From positions 3,224,001-3,288,000 of the forward strand of contig NZ_CP041216.1 in assembly GCF_020511155.1 (NCBI RefSeq): DNA of 64,000 bases. The letters are read 5' to 3'. A program made the translations under genes and the position numbers. Shown piece after piece: positions 48,637-57,950 of the stretch (position 1 is its first letter; each line of letters opens with the position of its first letter). Under the pieces are notes generated by a model. It did not search any database. It saw only the letters and a program-made list of their open reading frames with translations, and was not told where the DNA came from. This DNA is from Shewanella glacialimarina (GTDB taxonomy: Bacteria > Pseudomonadota > Gammaproteobacteria > Enterobacterales > Shewanellaceae).

Positions 48637-49026
48637 TTATTGACTACGACAATCCATCAGTGAATTAATCACAGTTTCAAGATCATCACTGTTGCTAACA
48701 TTACCCATAGAAACTTGCTCAGTTAACGCATCAACAATGTCTGAACTATCAGGAATATGGCTGACACAATATTTCGCGTTTGCTTTTTGATAACGTTTGC
48801 CGGCACGGTATTTAAGTGCACGTGACTCATAACCCCCGTCAGCATTAACCTTCTTTGCAGGCACATTTTTACGGTACATTAAAGCACCATCAACCACACC
48901 TTCAAGATAACTGTTACAGCTTGGACTGTCAGAGTCGGCTAAACAGACATCAAATGAATTAGCAAAAGCTGGAGTGGTAAACACTCCCATAGTGACTGTA
49001 AAAGCAATAACGGATAGTAATTTCAT
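48637..49026 (-). CDS. Secreted Rap1a/Tai-like protein
   Basis: A 129-residue protein with a cleavable signal peptide (KLLSVIAFTVTMGVFTTPAFA) and a compact Cys-containing domain. FDVCLADSDSPSCNSYLEGVVDGALMY, the later YCVSHIP and a final MDCRS give the pattern of Rap1a/Tai domains, which include periplasmic immunity proteins against type VI secretion amidases. No effector or secretion gene is nearby. It overlaps the nhaA stop by one base and is probably co-transcribed with nhaA. Family call is moderate; an immunity role is inference. Confidence 0.65.
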   Translation of the reverse strand: MKLLSVIAFTVTMGVFTTPAFANSFDVCLADSDSPSCNSYLEGVVDGALMYRKNVPAKKVNADGGYESRALKYRAGKRYQKANAKYCVSHIPDSSDIVDALTEQVSMGNVSNSDDLETVINSLMDCRSQ

Positions 49027-50198
49027 TATTTTGCTCCTTTCTTAGGTAACACTTTGTCCAACCAGAAATAGCCGATTAATGCTGCAAGTAAAGATCCGGT
49101 TAAAATACCAAGTCTTGCAAAATCACCAAATGCTGCTGGAGAGTTTTCAAAGGCAAGTGAAGCAATAAAGACTGACATAGTAAAACCAACACCACACATT
49201 GCAGCAACAGGCGCTATTTGTCCCCAGCCTATCCCTGGTGGCAATTCAGCCCACTTTAGCTTCACGGCTAAATAACTAAACAATAGCACACCAATTGGCT
49301 TACCCAATACTAGACCTAAAATAATACCAATCGTTATTGGTTCAGCAAATGAGCCTAACGTCATATTAGCAAGCGATAATCCAGCATTGGCAAAAGCAAA
49401 TACGGGCAGGATTAGGAATGTGCTCCAAGGATGTAAGCCATGTTCTAAATGCTCAGAGGGTGAAGTACCATCTTTAGCCCTTAATGGAATACAGAATGCA
49501 ATAATTACCCCGGCAAGCGTCGCATGTACTCCCGATTTTAGGACCGCAACCCATAATATAAAACCAAGCAATCCATAAGGCGCTAATGAGGTGACCCCTT
49601 TACGATTAAGCACAATCATTAACACAATTGCGATAGCTGCAATGATCAAGCTCAGCATCGACAAGTCTGTACTGTAAAATAATGCAATAATAACGATAAC
49701 ACCAAGGTCATCAATAATCGCCAAAGCCAATAGAAAAACTTTAAGCGAAACAGGTACTCGGCTACCCAATAGGGCCATAATACCTAAAGCGAAAGCAATG
49801 TCAGTTGCTGCTGGAATAGCCCAGCCGACTTGAGTAGCAGGATCTGAATAGTTAAACATCAGATAAAATAATGCGGGGAATAGCATCCCTCCGATTGCAC
49901 CAAAAGTGGGTAAAGACGCTTTAGCTACAGTCGATAACGCGCCTTCCAGTAATTCACGTTTAACTTCTAAGCCGATTAACAAAAAGAACAATGCCATCAA
50001 GCCATCATTAATCCATAATAATAATGGCTTATTAATATCTAGTGAACCGACACGAACCTGAACGCCTGTATTTAAGAAGCCTTCATAAAAACCCGACAGT
50101 GGTGAATTTGCTAAAATCATGGCCAAGGCAACGGAGATCATCAGAATAATCCCCCCTGCTGACTCTTGGCTCAAGAAGTTTTTAAGTGCTCTTTCCAT
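49026..50198 (-). CDS. nhaA: Na+/H+ antiporter NhaA
   Basis: Inner-membrane electrogenic antiporter exchanging two protons for one sodium ion, for pH and salt homeostasis. At 390 residues it has the family length, with about 12 hydrophobic segments. [15 protein letters not shown] is near the N-terminus, and the essential Asp pair lies in [19 protein letters not shown] (about 160-167, following [13 protein letters not shown]). The start follows GGAG. It is probably activated by NhaR. Confidence 0.97.
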   Translation of the reverse strand: MERALKNFLSQESAGGIILMISVALAMILANSPLSGFYEGFLNTGVQVRVGSLDINKPLLLWINDGLMALFFLLIGLEVKRELLEGALSTVAKASLPTFGAIGGMLFPALFYLMFNYSDPATQVGWAIPAATDIAFALGIMALLGSRVPVSLKVFLLALAIIDDLGVIVIIALFYSTDLSMLSLIIAAIAIVLMIVLNRKGVTSLAPYGLLGFILWVAVLKSGVHATLAGVIIAFCIPLRAKDGTSPSEHLEHGLHPWSTFLILPVFAFANAGLSLANMTLGSFAEPITIGIILGLVLGKPIGVLLFSYLAVKLKWAELPPGIGWGQIAPVAAMCGVGFTMSVFIASLAFENSPAAFGDFARLGILTGSLLAALIGYFWLDKVLPKKGAK

Positions 50199-50544
50199 AT
50201 GTAACTCCTAAAAATCGATGCTTTGAGTCTATACTAAATGAATAACATAAATATAATCGAATGTTTCGAGCTAATACCTCGAAAAAACCGAGTTGGTTCA
50301 ATAATACATCATAATTTTTTATACTAAGCCGCATTAATAGATCTTAAACACTACAATAACCTGTTTATTCTTATTAGCACCACTAGCTTAATGATTTACT
50401 TATACAATAAAGTTCAATCACTTTATCTTGCCTAAGTTACTGTGCATATTTCAACCGTTCCAATTAACTGCATTAAGCTATTTATGCTCAAACAACTCAT
50501 AGGTATAATCAAATCTATAGCACATTAAAAAAATCAGGGACATC
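50199..50544. other. Divergent intergenic region nhaA/thyA
   Basis: 346 bases, AT-rich, containing the promoters of nhaA (minus) and thyA (plus). I see no ORF, repeat or clear operator. Confidence 0.45.
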
Positions 50545-51396
50545 ATGAGACAATATTTGGATCTTTGCCAACGTATCGTAGACGAAGGCACTTGGGTTAA
50601 TAATGAAAGAACCAACAAACGCTGTTTAACTGTTATTAATGCCGACCTGAGTTATGATGTTGCCAATAATCAATTCCCGCTTGTTACCACTCGGAAAAGT
50701 TTTTGGAAGTCGGCCATAGCTGAAATTATCGGTTATATGCGCGGTTATCAAAATGCCGCTGACTTTCGTGCGTTGGGCACAAAAACCTGGGACGCTAATG
50801 CAAACTTAAATGAAGCATGGCTTAACAACCCTAATCGTAAAGGCGAAGATGACTTAGGGTTAATTTATGGTGCGTTAGGCAGAGCATTCCCTAAACCAAA
50901 TGGCGGCCATGTTGATTTATTGCAAGGTATTGTCGATGATCTTTCAAAAGGTATAGATAATCGAGGCGAAATATTAACTTTCCTACACCCTGGCGCATTT
51001 GATCTAGGCTGCTTACGCCCTTGTATGTACGAACATCATTTTTCATTATTGGGTGACACCCTGTATTTAAACAGTACTCAACGTAGCTGTGATGTGCCGC
51101 TTGGCTTAAACTTCAATATGGTTCAGGTCTATGTATTATTAGCATTAATGGCGCAAATAACCGGTAAAAAACCCGGTAAGGCTTACCATAAAATTGTTAA
51201 TGCTCATATTTATGAAGACCAATTAGCCCCTATGCGCGATATCCAACTGAAGCGTGAACCTTTAGCTGTGCCCAAATTGATTATTAACCCAGACATAAAA
51301 AGCCTCAAAGACATTGAGACTTGGGTAACCTTAGAGGATTTTAAGGTGGAAGGGTATGAGCATCACGATGCTATTCAATACCCATTTGCGGTGTAA
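50545..51396 (+). CDS. thyA: Thymidylate synthase, Vibrio-type long form
   Basis: Converts dUMP to dTMP with methylene-tetrahydrofolate. The 283-residue protein has the folate/phosphate Arg segment [34 protein letters not shown], the catalytic Cys in [34 protein letters not shown] dUMP-binding block and [14 protein letters not shown]. It resembles the 283-residue Vibrio cholerae enzyme rather than the 264-residue form usual in E. coli and recalled for other Shewanella. It stands alone on the plus strand; the usual partner lgt is missing. Confidence 0.95.
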   Translation: MRQYLDLCQRIVDEGTWVNNERTNKRCLTVINADLSYDVANNQFPLVTTRKSFWKSAIAEIIGYMRGYQNAADFRALGTKTWDANANLNEAWLNNPNRKGEDDLGLIYGALGRAFPKPNGGHVDLLQGIVDDLSKGIDNRGEILTFLHPGAFDLGCLRPCMYEHHFSLLGDTLYLNSTQRSCDVPLGLNFNMVQVYVLLALMAQITGKKPGKAYHKIVNAHIYEDQLAPMRDIQLKREPLAVPKLIINPDIKSLKDIETWVTLEDFKVEGYEHHDAIQYPFAV

Positions 51397-51868
51397 CTAA
51401 GTCGTAAATCAGTAGACGATATTTGATAAGTGAATAATATCCCCTTTTTACGATTAGCGCTTTCAACTGAGAAAGCATTAATTGTAAATGGGGTCATGTC
51501 TATTAAGTGGCGAATCGATTCAGTGTATTTTTATTTTGATGATTTTAATGTCTACTTACTTCAAAAAATAAGTCATTTCTGACATATAGCACTCTCAACT
51601 GTCCACATTTAAGTCGACTGGATAGCAGCTATACTTCACCAAATGAGGACTCCCCCCGATAGCACTTTGAAATATAAAGTTGCAATGAGTTAAATCAATT
51701 TCAAGTTAAGTTTCATTAACCATGGTTCAGTTTGATATTGATGCACACCCAATGGCTAGGGAAATCCTTTTCCATACCGCATCACGGCTCTGCATAATTT
51801 GAATTTTTCTGGGATGCACCGAAAAATAGCTCAAGGCAATTCTTTATCTAAAAATGGACAAGGTAACG
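51397..51868. other. Intergenic region between thyA and the copper block
   Basis: 472 bases between convergent genes without a gene I can call. The AAATGGGGTCATGTCT stretch at 51486-51501 recalls sequences found upstream of REP-associated transposases, and a 30-codon minus-strand open stretch around 51740-51830 might be a remnant, but neither is firm. It marks one edge of the copper block and probably a rearrangement junction. Confidence 0.35.
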
Positions 51869-52363
51869 TTACGACCAGTGGACATGGCTGATTTTCCAAC
51901 TGCCATCGGCTAGCTTGACCAGTACTAAGGTTTCCATGGTGATTGAATCAACACTTTTACTTTTATACTCACCTTGTGCATGACTGATTGCTGTAGAAAT
52001 CGCGATATCACCAGTTATGGCGACTTGATGCTCTTTGAGCGTAATAGTTAATCCTTTTAGGTATGCCATATCAGCATGTAAATGATGGCTGGCATATTCC
52101 ACCAGTGAACGTTCAACTTTACCACCTTCATAAATTTGGACATTTTCCGTTAATGATTGCCTAACAATGGCTTCATTTCCTGTTTGTAAAGCATTGTGGA
52201 ACTGTGTAACGACCTTGCCAGCTGCAGAATCTATGCCGATAAACTGAGCCTTTTCGACGACATGAGTTTCATCTCCATGAGCTAAACTTAAGCCACTGTA
52301 CCCTGCTGACATCAGTAACATCGCGCTCGTTAGTAATATTGTTATCGATCTGTTTTTCATCAT
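51869..52363 (-). CDS. Secreted NTF2-like/DUF4440-type protein
   Basis: A 164-residue exported protein with signal peptide KNRSITILLTSAMLLMSAG and a His-containing mature N-terminus (LAHGDETHVVEKAQF). The rest fits the SnoaL/NTF2-like fold: VVTQFHNALQTGNEAIVRQSLTENVQIYEGG, then TLVLVKLADGSWKISHVHWS at the end. The ATG-ATG at 52363/52360 follows GAGG. It is the last gene of the copper operon, 25 bases after copD, and similar genes accompany copBCD in related bacteria. A copper-related periplasmic role is inferred only from position. Confidence 0.8.
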   Translation of the reverse strand: MMKNRSITILLTSAMLLMSAGYSGLSLAHGDETHVVEKAQFIGIDSAAGKVVTQFHNALQTGNEAIVRQSLTENVQIYEGGKVERSLVEYASHHLHADMAYLKGLTITLKEHQVAITGDIAISTAISHAQGEYKSKSVDSITMETLVLVKLADGSWKISHVHWS

Positions 52364-52388
52364 TATTCCTCTGTTGTATTGATATCTA

Positions 52389-53309
52389 TTATCCAAGACT
52401 GATTGGACCTAGCACACTGGAGAGGACCGCTGTTGTTGCTAATATCAGCAAGCCAACAAGTGCCTCGAATCCTATCGATTTTTGTAGTTTTTGTTTTGCG
52501 AGAGATGGGCTCTCAATAGTTAATTTAGGCACCAAAACAAATTTATGCCATGCCGCAATAAGTAAAATGATAGCCACCAAACTTAGTTTGATGGTGACCG
52601 CTATACCATAATTGGAACTGAGTAATTCAGTGGGACTATTAAACAACATCCACACCATTCCCATCCCCGAAAGCAATACTAGAATGACAATCACTTTGCC
52701 TAAACGACCAAATGTATCCATGACATTTTTTATCACGCGGTTATCATAGACCTTGTCATCACTGTGGTCATCGGTGCTACAGAGTTTCCATAATGGATAA
52801 AATGCGCCTATCCAACTACCAACGATCAACACGTGTATCAATACTAAGCCTTGTGCAAGTAATCCCAGTTCGGTGCTGTGGCCAATAAAAGTAAAAGTAA
52901 CAGCAATTAACAGACAACTGATAGTCGCTAATACCGCGGAAAACTGCCTGATATAACTCTTTTTATGCAACATCATCCAACTGGCTAATAGCATTACGCC
53001 AAAACCGATTAAGCGCCAAAGCACCGTTTGCCCTACCTGAGTTGGCCAGAGAAAAGCATGCATCTGCGCATCGAATATTCCCATCAAGCCACTTTCAGCA
53101 AAAGCCCCTACTTGAGCAAAATAATTGACACTCACGGTAATCAATCCCAAAGCGGCACCTAGGCCGATATATTTTGCAACGCTAATGCTCAGATTAAGTT
53201 GACCCTTAATGAGATATTGCATCAATGTGCCGCCAATCACGGCGGCAACACTAAGATAGATAACCCATTTAGATATCAACGCCGATATTTCAAATACGGT
53301 TAATATCAT
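52389..53309 (-). CDS. copD: Copper resistance protein CopD
   Basis: Inner-membrane protein thought to move copper into the cytoplasm with CopC. The 306-residue protein has about eight membrane segments; HAFLWPTQVGQTVLWRLIGF, GHSTELGLLAQGLVLIHVLIVGSWIGAFYPLW and the C-terminal AAWHKFVLVPKL block match the CopD/YcnJ domain with its conserved His residues. It starts 14 bases after the copC stop. Confidence 0.92.
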   Translation of the reverse strand: MILTVFEISALISKWVIYLSVAAVIGGTLMQYLIKGQLNLSISVAKYIGLGAALGLITVSVNYFAQVGAFAESGLMGIFDAQMHAFLWPTQVGQTVLWRLIGFGVMLLASWMMLHKKSYIRQFSAVLATISCLLIAVTFTFIGHSTELGLLAQGLVLIHVLIVGSWIGAFYPLWKLCSTDDHSDDKVYDNRVIKNVMDTFGRLGKVIVILVLLSGMGMVWMLFNSPTELLSSNYGIAVTIKLSLVAIILLIAAWHKFVLVPKLTIESPSLAKQKLQKSIGFEALVGLLILATTAVLSSVLGPISLG

Positions 53310-53323
53310 GCTTACTTATCCAC

Positions 53324-53746
53324 TTATTGATGTGCTTTATGTTCTTCTGTTTCATTTTCCATCGGCATAGGTGACGTGCTGCGAGTGTTTAAGCCTGAAC
53401 CGTGTAGCATAAAACTCATGTTACCTTTCATCTTATGACCATCGTCCCCCATGATCATCCAGTTAACAGTGTAATGAGTTGCGGTTAATACTGGCAGGGT
53501 GAATGAAAATGCCGCTTGGCTGCTCGTACTTGCTGGTAATGTTAGCGGTATGCTTTGCAGCTTCTCATCTTGAAGTGTTAATTTGACCAAACGCACCGGA
53601 GCAGTAAAGGCCAGTTCAAGTGTTGTTGGGGCTTGACTTAGCATGGCTCCGTTATTGGGCAGAGAACTGACCAGCCCGACATGAGCAAATGCTGAAGCAC
53701 TAAAGAACAGACTTGTTACGACTAAAACGCGGTTAAATAATTTCAT
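53324..53746 (-). CDS. copC: Copper-binding protein CopC
   Basis: Periplasmic copper carrier of 140 residues from the ATG at 53746, which follows AAGGAAA; the longer frame to 53833 is not supported. Signal peptide LFNRVLVVTSLFFSASAFA is followed directly by His (HVGLVSSLPNNGAML), the Cu(II) ligand expected at the mature N-terminus. The C-terminal motif MGDDGHKMKGNMSFML supplies the second His. The tail (PMPMENETEEHKAHQ) is Met/His-rich. Confidence 0.93.
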   Translation of the reverse strand: MKLFNRVLVVTSLFFSASAFAHVGLVSSLPNNGAMLSQAPTTLELAFTAPVRLVKLTLQDEKLQSIPLTLPASTSSQAAFSFTLPVLTATHYTVNWMIMGDDGHKMKGNMSFMLHGSGLNTRSTSPMPMENETEEHKAHQ

Positions 53747-53823
53747 GATATTTCCTTTTTTATTGTTTATAACGATCGAAAAATGGCTTAAATAAATGAT
53801 TAAATATCGGCTTAGCAAACATC

Positions 53824-53906
53824 TTAGCGCCAAGCCTTAGAACTAAGTATAAAAAATAAGTGTAAAAACTGAGCGTAAGAACTAGGCCTTAAAACCAAGC
53901 GCTAAA
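53824..53906 (-). repeat. Degenerate 13-14-base tandem repeat after copB
   Basis: On the minus strand about six units close to TACGCTTAGTTTT follow one another from the last codons of copB (including its stop at 53889) to 53824. Spacing is 13-14 bases, with 8-11 matches per unit. No protein or hairpin explains it. Confidence 0.55.
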
Positions 53907-54602
53907 ACCAATAACAAACTGGGTTTCTTGTGTATCTTCCCCTTCACTTCGGGCGTAATCGGCGGTATTACCCAGCTTCTGACGCCAATCGACACCAATA
54001 TATGGCGCGAACTCTCGAACAATCTCGTATCTCAATCGCAGCCCAGCACTGACGTCAGATAAGCCTGAGCCTATTCCAAGTTCAGCATCGTCTTTACCAA
54101 ATAAATTAACTTCTACTTCAGGTGTGAGTATCCACTTTTGAGTGATTAACAGTTCATATTCCGCACTCAAGCGCATAGCCGTACGGCCTTGTTCACCTAT
54201 GAATAAGGCAGCGTCAATATCAAAGAAATATGGCGCTAATCCTTGAACCCCAATCACAGCCCAATTACGGTTCGGCGTCGGTTTGATATCGGTTTTAATA
54301 CCGAATTGTACATCCCAGTATGGTGCGATGGGCTTACTGTAAAGAGCCTGAATTTCAAGGTCTTGCTTATCACTATTTGAATATTCACCTTCGGTTTTAA
54401 GCCACAGCTTATTCAAATCGTAACCTAACCAGGCTTGTGCACTAAACTGGGTGGGATCTTGCGGATCGACGCCTCTTTCAAATTGATCCAGCATGACTTT
54501 TGTTAATAGAGGGTCATCATTACCGCCGGCAAACACAGCTGAACTGGACAATGTGGCGCTCAGACTCAACAGTCCCAAGGCCATTAAATTCGTTTTATTC
54601 AT
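53889..54602 (-). CDS. copB: Copper resistance outer-membrane protein CopB
   Basis: Predicted outer-membrane beta-barrel of 237 residues that acts with CopA in copper resistance. The ATG at 54602 (MNKTNLMALGLLSLSATLSS) follows GGGGA and gives a proper signal peptide; the frame to 54680 overlaps copA. Typical blocks are AQAWLGYDLNKLWLKTEGEY, ALYSKPIAPYWDVQFGIK, APYFFDIDAALFIGEQGRTA and the final EDTQETQFVIGFSAWF. It lacks the Met/His-rich N-terminal segment found in many CopB proteins. Confidence 0.92.
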   Translation of the reverse strand: MNKTNLMALGLLSLSATLSSSAVFAGGNDDPLLTKVMLDQFERGVDPQDPTQFSAQAWLGYDLNKLWLKTEGEYSNSDKQDLEIQALYSKPIAPYWDVQFGIKTDIKPTPNRNWAVIGVQGLAPYFFDIDAALFIGEQGRTAMRLSAEYELLITQKWILTPEVEVNLFGKDDAELGIGSGLSDVSAGLRLRYEIVREFAPYIGVDWRQKLGNTADYARSEGEDTQETQFVIGFSAWF

Positions 54603-54613
54603 TTGTATTCCCC

Positions 54614-56530
54614 TTATTTCACCACGACTTTTCTGAACATGCCTGGCATGTGAAATAACAAGTGGCAATGATATGCCCATTGCCCTTTTGCATCTGCTGT
54701 GACCAAGTAACTAATCTTAGAACCCGGCTGAACTAATACCGTGTGCTTACGGGGAATAAAATCAGCATCGCCTGTCTCTAATTCACTCCACATACCATGC
54801 AAATGCATAGGGTGAGTCATCATAGTGTCGTTAACTAAGGTGATCCGCAGTCTTTCTCCGTATTCAAACTCTAGTGGCGCGGCGTCCATAAACTTCACCC
54901 CATTCACAGACCACATATAGCGATTCATATTGCCGGTTAAATGCAGCTGAATTTCACGGTTGGGTTGGCGGGTGTCGTAAGTAGGATGTAAGCCTTTAAT
55001 ATCGCCATAAGTTAATACTTTGCGGTTGAATTGTTGTTGATGGTCGCGCAGCCCAATCCCGGGATCGTGTAAACCACTTTTTGGGGCATCGGCACGCATA
55101 TCCACTTGTGGGCCGAACTCGGTGTCAATGTGTTTAATTTCATTGTTACTGCCAAAGCCTGCAAGCCCTAGTCCTGATACTGTCGCTTTCGCAGCGTCCA
55201 TGGCCATTTTGCTGTGATCCATGCCTGGCATATCACCTGCGTCCATAGCCATCTTGCTGTGATCCATACCTGCCATATCACCGCCGCCCATAGCCATCTT
55301 GCTATGATCCATACCTGACATATCACCTGCGCCCATGTCCATTTTGCTATGATCCATACCATTCATGTCCATGCCACTCATGTCCATACCCATATCACTG
55401 TGGCCAAGGACTGGCCTTGGATCCATTGGGGGAATAGGAGCATGTAAACTGGCATCTGAGGTGAGGTTACCAACCGTAAAGCCGGTGCGGTCAATACTTT
55501 GAGCGAAGATGCAGTAAGCATTATCTAACTCTGGCTCAATGACTACATCATATGTTTCAGCAACACCGATTCGAAATTCATCCACAGAAACCGGTTGAAT
55601 GTTCTGACCATCACTGGCAACAACAGTCATTTTGAGGCCCGGTATACGCACATCAAATATGGTCATAGCAGAGCTATTAATGAAGCGTAAGCGCACCTTC
55701 TCATCTTGTTTAAACAACCCTTACCAGCCCTTGCCATTCATTAAATAGGTATAAGTTGAGCCGGTCACATCAGATATGTCGCTGTCACTCATGCGCGCGT
55801 TATTCCACATCGAACGAGCGTTCCACGTATTGGCTAAGCCATTTTTATCTACGTCAGAGAAAAAATCCATTACCGTACGCTCACGGTAATTATAGTAATC
55901 TGCTTGTTTCTTTAATTTGGCATAAATGTTTTCTGGGGCTTCGTCAGACCAATCAGACAGCATGATCACATAGTCACGGTTATATATGACCGGATCGGGA
56001 GTCGCTGGATCTATCACAATAGCACCAAATAAACCGGTTTGTTCTTGATAACCTGAATGACTGTGATACCAATATGTACCGCTTTGCTGGACGGTAAATT
56101 GATACTCAAATGTTTCACCGGGTTTAATGCCATCAAAGCTAAAGCCAGGCACACCGTCCATTTCGGTGGGTAAAATAATCCCATGCCAGTGAATAGAACT
56201 ATCATGGTCGAGATTGTTTTTCACTCTTAAGGTGACCGTCTCCCCCTCTTTCCAGCGTAATAACGGCGCGGGCAGTAATTGGTTGACCACAGTGGCGCGA
56301 GCAGATTTCCCGGTAAAATTAACCATTTTATAGTCAATTGATAAGTCAAACACTTTGCCTGAAAGCTGGCTCAATGATTGGCTTAGCGCATTGGCAAAGG
56401 CATTTTTAGGGAAAGGAATCGACATCAATGCCAACATAGCAGATGCACCAAACACAAACCGGCGTCGGCTGTTGTTGAGTTCATTGTTTGTCGTTTGAAT
56501 CATGGGTTTTATCATATATTGAGATTTCAT
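54614..56530 (-). pseudogene. copA: Multicopper oxidase CopA, interrupted by an in-frame stop
   Basis: Periplasmic multicopper oxidase of copper resistance. The N-terminal part (56530-55721) has a Tat signal (SRRRFVFGASAML), SIHWHGIILP and WYHSHSGYQEQ. It ends YLMNGKGW then TAA at 55721-55723. Reading on in the same frame from GLFKQDEKVRLRFINSSAMT to 54614 gives the second half, including a Met-rich repeat, HPMHLHGMW and HCHLLFHMPGM. Family members read YLMNGK, about five residues, then WTGLF, so about four codons are lost and one Thr codon has become TAA. The copper sites are split between both halves, so the gene is probably non-functional unless the stop is a sequencing error. Confidence 0.85.
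55193..55357 (-). repeat. 45-base tandem repeat coding for a Met/His-rich region of CopA
   Basis: Four units of 15 codons each begin MDHSKM (at about 55357, 55312, 55267 and 55222), with GDMxG spacers; a further GMDMSGMDMNG lead-in precedes them. Methionines and histidines suit Cu(I) binding. The near identity of units suggests recent expansion by slippage. Confidence 0.85.
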
Positions 56531-57042
56531 TGCACAGATTCCTCAAGCGAATTCACTTGGGCGTAAACCAGGCTACTGCCATCTTTTTTCAGCAGTAATA
56601 CTTGGTATGGCATAAATTTATCTTGATACTCCATACCAGGGCTGCCCACAGGCATAGCCGGAACGGTTAGGCCGATAGCATCTTTAGGGGGGGAGGCTAA
56701 AAAGAGACTAATGAATTTTGCCGGGATATGCCCTTCAAACACATAACCTTGAGATGACACTGCGGTATGACAAGATTGCATCGAAGCAGGAATACCCTTT
56801 GACTGTTTAAACTCATAAAGGTTGTTAATATTGTGAGCATCAACACTAAATCCACGCTCACTAATATGAGTAAGCCATTTCTCACAACAGCCACAATTGG
56901 CATCTTTATAAACAGTGAGTAATGGTGCAGTAGAGTCAGGTTGTGCTGCATGGGCAGGTAACATCACTCCCACCACTTGCAGAATAAAAATCGTACCTAT
57001 GACACGAAAAAAACTAATAGAATGGCGATATAAAGCAGACAT
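56527..57042 (-). CDS. DUF411 periplasmic metal-binding protein
   Basis: A 171-residue exported protein of the DUF411 family common in copper operons. The ATG at 57042 (MSALYRHSISFF) follows GGAGG; signal peptide up to LPAHAA. The Cys motif YKDANCGCCEKWLTHI and QSCHTAVSSQGYVFEGHIPA are the conserved metal-binding blocks, and MPVGSPGME is also typical. It opens the DUF411-copABCD operon; its stop overlaps the copA start by four bases. Confidence 0.92.
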   Translation of the reverse strand: MSALYRHSISFFRVIGTIFILQVVGVMLPAHAAQPDSTAPLLTVYKDANCGCCEKWLTHISERGFSVDAHNINNLYEFKQSKGIPASMQSCHTAVSSQGYVFEGHIPAKFISLFLASPPKDAIGLTVPAMPVGSPGMEYQDKFMPYQVLLLKKDGSSLVYAQVNSLEESVQ

Positions 57043-57068
57043 AACATGCCTCCAAATCAAATTTCGTA

Positions 57069-57092
57069 ACATTAAACAACGCGGTTTAATGT
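57069..57092. promoter_or_regulatory. Inverted repeat upstream of the DUF411-copABCD operon
   Basis: ACATTAAAC (57069-57077) and GTTTAATGT (57084-57092) form a perfect 9-base inverted repeat with a 6-base centre, 27 bases before the DUF411 start. The half CATTAAAC also occurs at 61047-61054 in the merR leader. It may be an operator or a leader hairpin. Confidence 0.4.
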
Positions 57093-57178
57093 GAGTTTAT
57101 TAACTAAAAAAGTTAAAAAATTGAAACTAGGTGATTGGCTAGGACAGTTAGCAAAAAACAGGCGTAACTGTGCCTATG

Positions 57179-57553
57179 TCAGGCGAATATTGGGGGGCGG
57201 TATAAAGAAGAGCGATACTGAGGCATAAGTGCTGAGGTAAACATTGTTGCAGCATTAAATAAACTGACTTCAGATTTAAGCGTTGGCATAACCATCGTTA
57301 AAGCAACAGATAAGCAGGAACCGACAGGACAATAGCAGGTTTGATCACAACAATCATCACTCATAGCGTCATTGCTCTGTGCTGTCGTCATACTCATTTG
57401 CATATTGGTATCATGGCATGCACTGCCGTTATCTTTATCAACAGTTATATTCGAGGTTGTCATAGGCATAAAGCATGGCAAAATCACAGATGCAAAAGTT
57501 TGACCGACAAACGTCAGTAAAACAAACATCATGATTAAACGGATTTTATGCAT
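57179..57553 (-). CDS. Small secreted Cys-rich protein, CopL/DUF2946-like
   Basis: A 124-residue protein with signal peptide HKIRLIMMFVLLTFVGQTFA and a Met/Cys-rich middle: a SDDCCDQTCYCPVGSCLS cluster is probably metal binding. A second hydrophobic stretch follows, and the end reads YRPPIFA, recalling the PP-containing tail of DUF2946/CopL proteins. It lies upstream of the DUF411 operon on the same strand. A copper-sensing or sequestering role is inferred from composition and neighbours. It has a diverged counterpart at 61677-62099. Confidence 0.65.
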   Translation of the reverse strand: MHKIRLIMMFVLLTFVGQTFASVILPCFMPMTTSNITVDKDNGSACHDTNMQMSMTTAQSNDAMSDDCCDQTCYCPVGSCLSVALTMVMPTLKSEVSLFNAATMFTSALMPQYRSSLYRPPIFA

Positions 57554-57753
57554 TGAGACTCCAAAATAACTGTTAATAGGATAGTGAAATATACCTTTCT
57601 AAACAAGGGTTACTTATTTAAGTGGGTATTCAATATCGCTTATAACTTTACAGCTTTGGCGTAATACGACACTTTTCTGATATTTCACGACTATCCTCTT
57701 TTTTTCTTATATGAGTCTTGTTAACTCTCATTGTTTAACTCCTGTAATACTTA

Positions 57754-57947
57754 ATCTGAACTCGGGATAAGAGATGGAAGCAAAACACTTAATATCAAAG
57801 CATTAGGGGTAAAATATTTCAAGCTTGCCATTTGTTTTGCTAACAAGACGAATTAACGCGTCAATAGCTAGCCTATTGCAAGTTTATTAAACGCAGTTAG
57901 CGAGACAAAGGGCTGTTTGAAAACCTTTTATTATCCCGAGTTCAGGT
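57754..57947. mobile_element. 194-base MITE-like element with 17-base inverted ends
   Basis: The left end (57754-57770) and right end (57931-57947) are inverted copies with one mismatch, including a perfect 15-base match CTGAACTCGGGATAA. TACTTA flanks both sides (57748-57753 and 57948-57953), a possible 6-base target duplication. There is no ORF inside. The right flank includes the stop codon of the cupredoxin gene. This looks like a non-autonomous transposable element or an internally deleted insertion sequence. Confidence 0.6.
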
Positions 57948-57950
57948 TAC

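Noticed and set aside
55721..55723. Stop in copA read as recoding such as selenocysteine
   Set aside because: The codon is TAA, not TGA; no recoding element is visible, and nearby codons are also deleted, which points to mutation.
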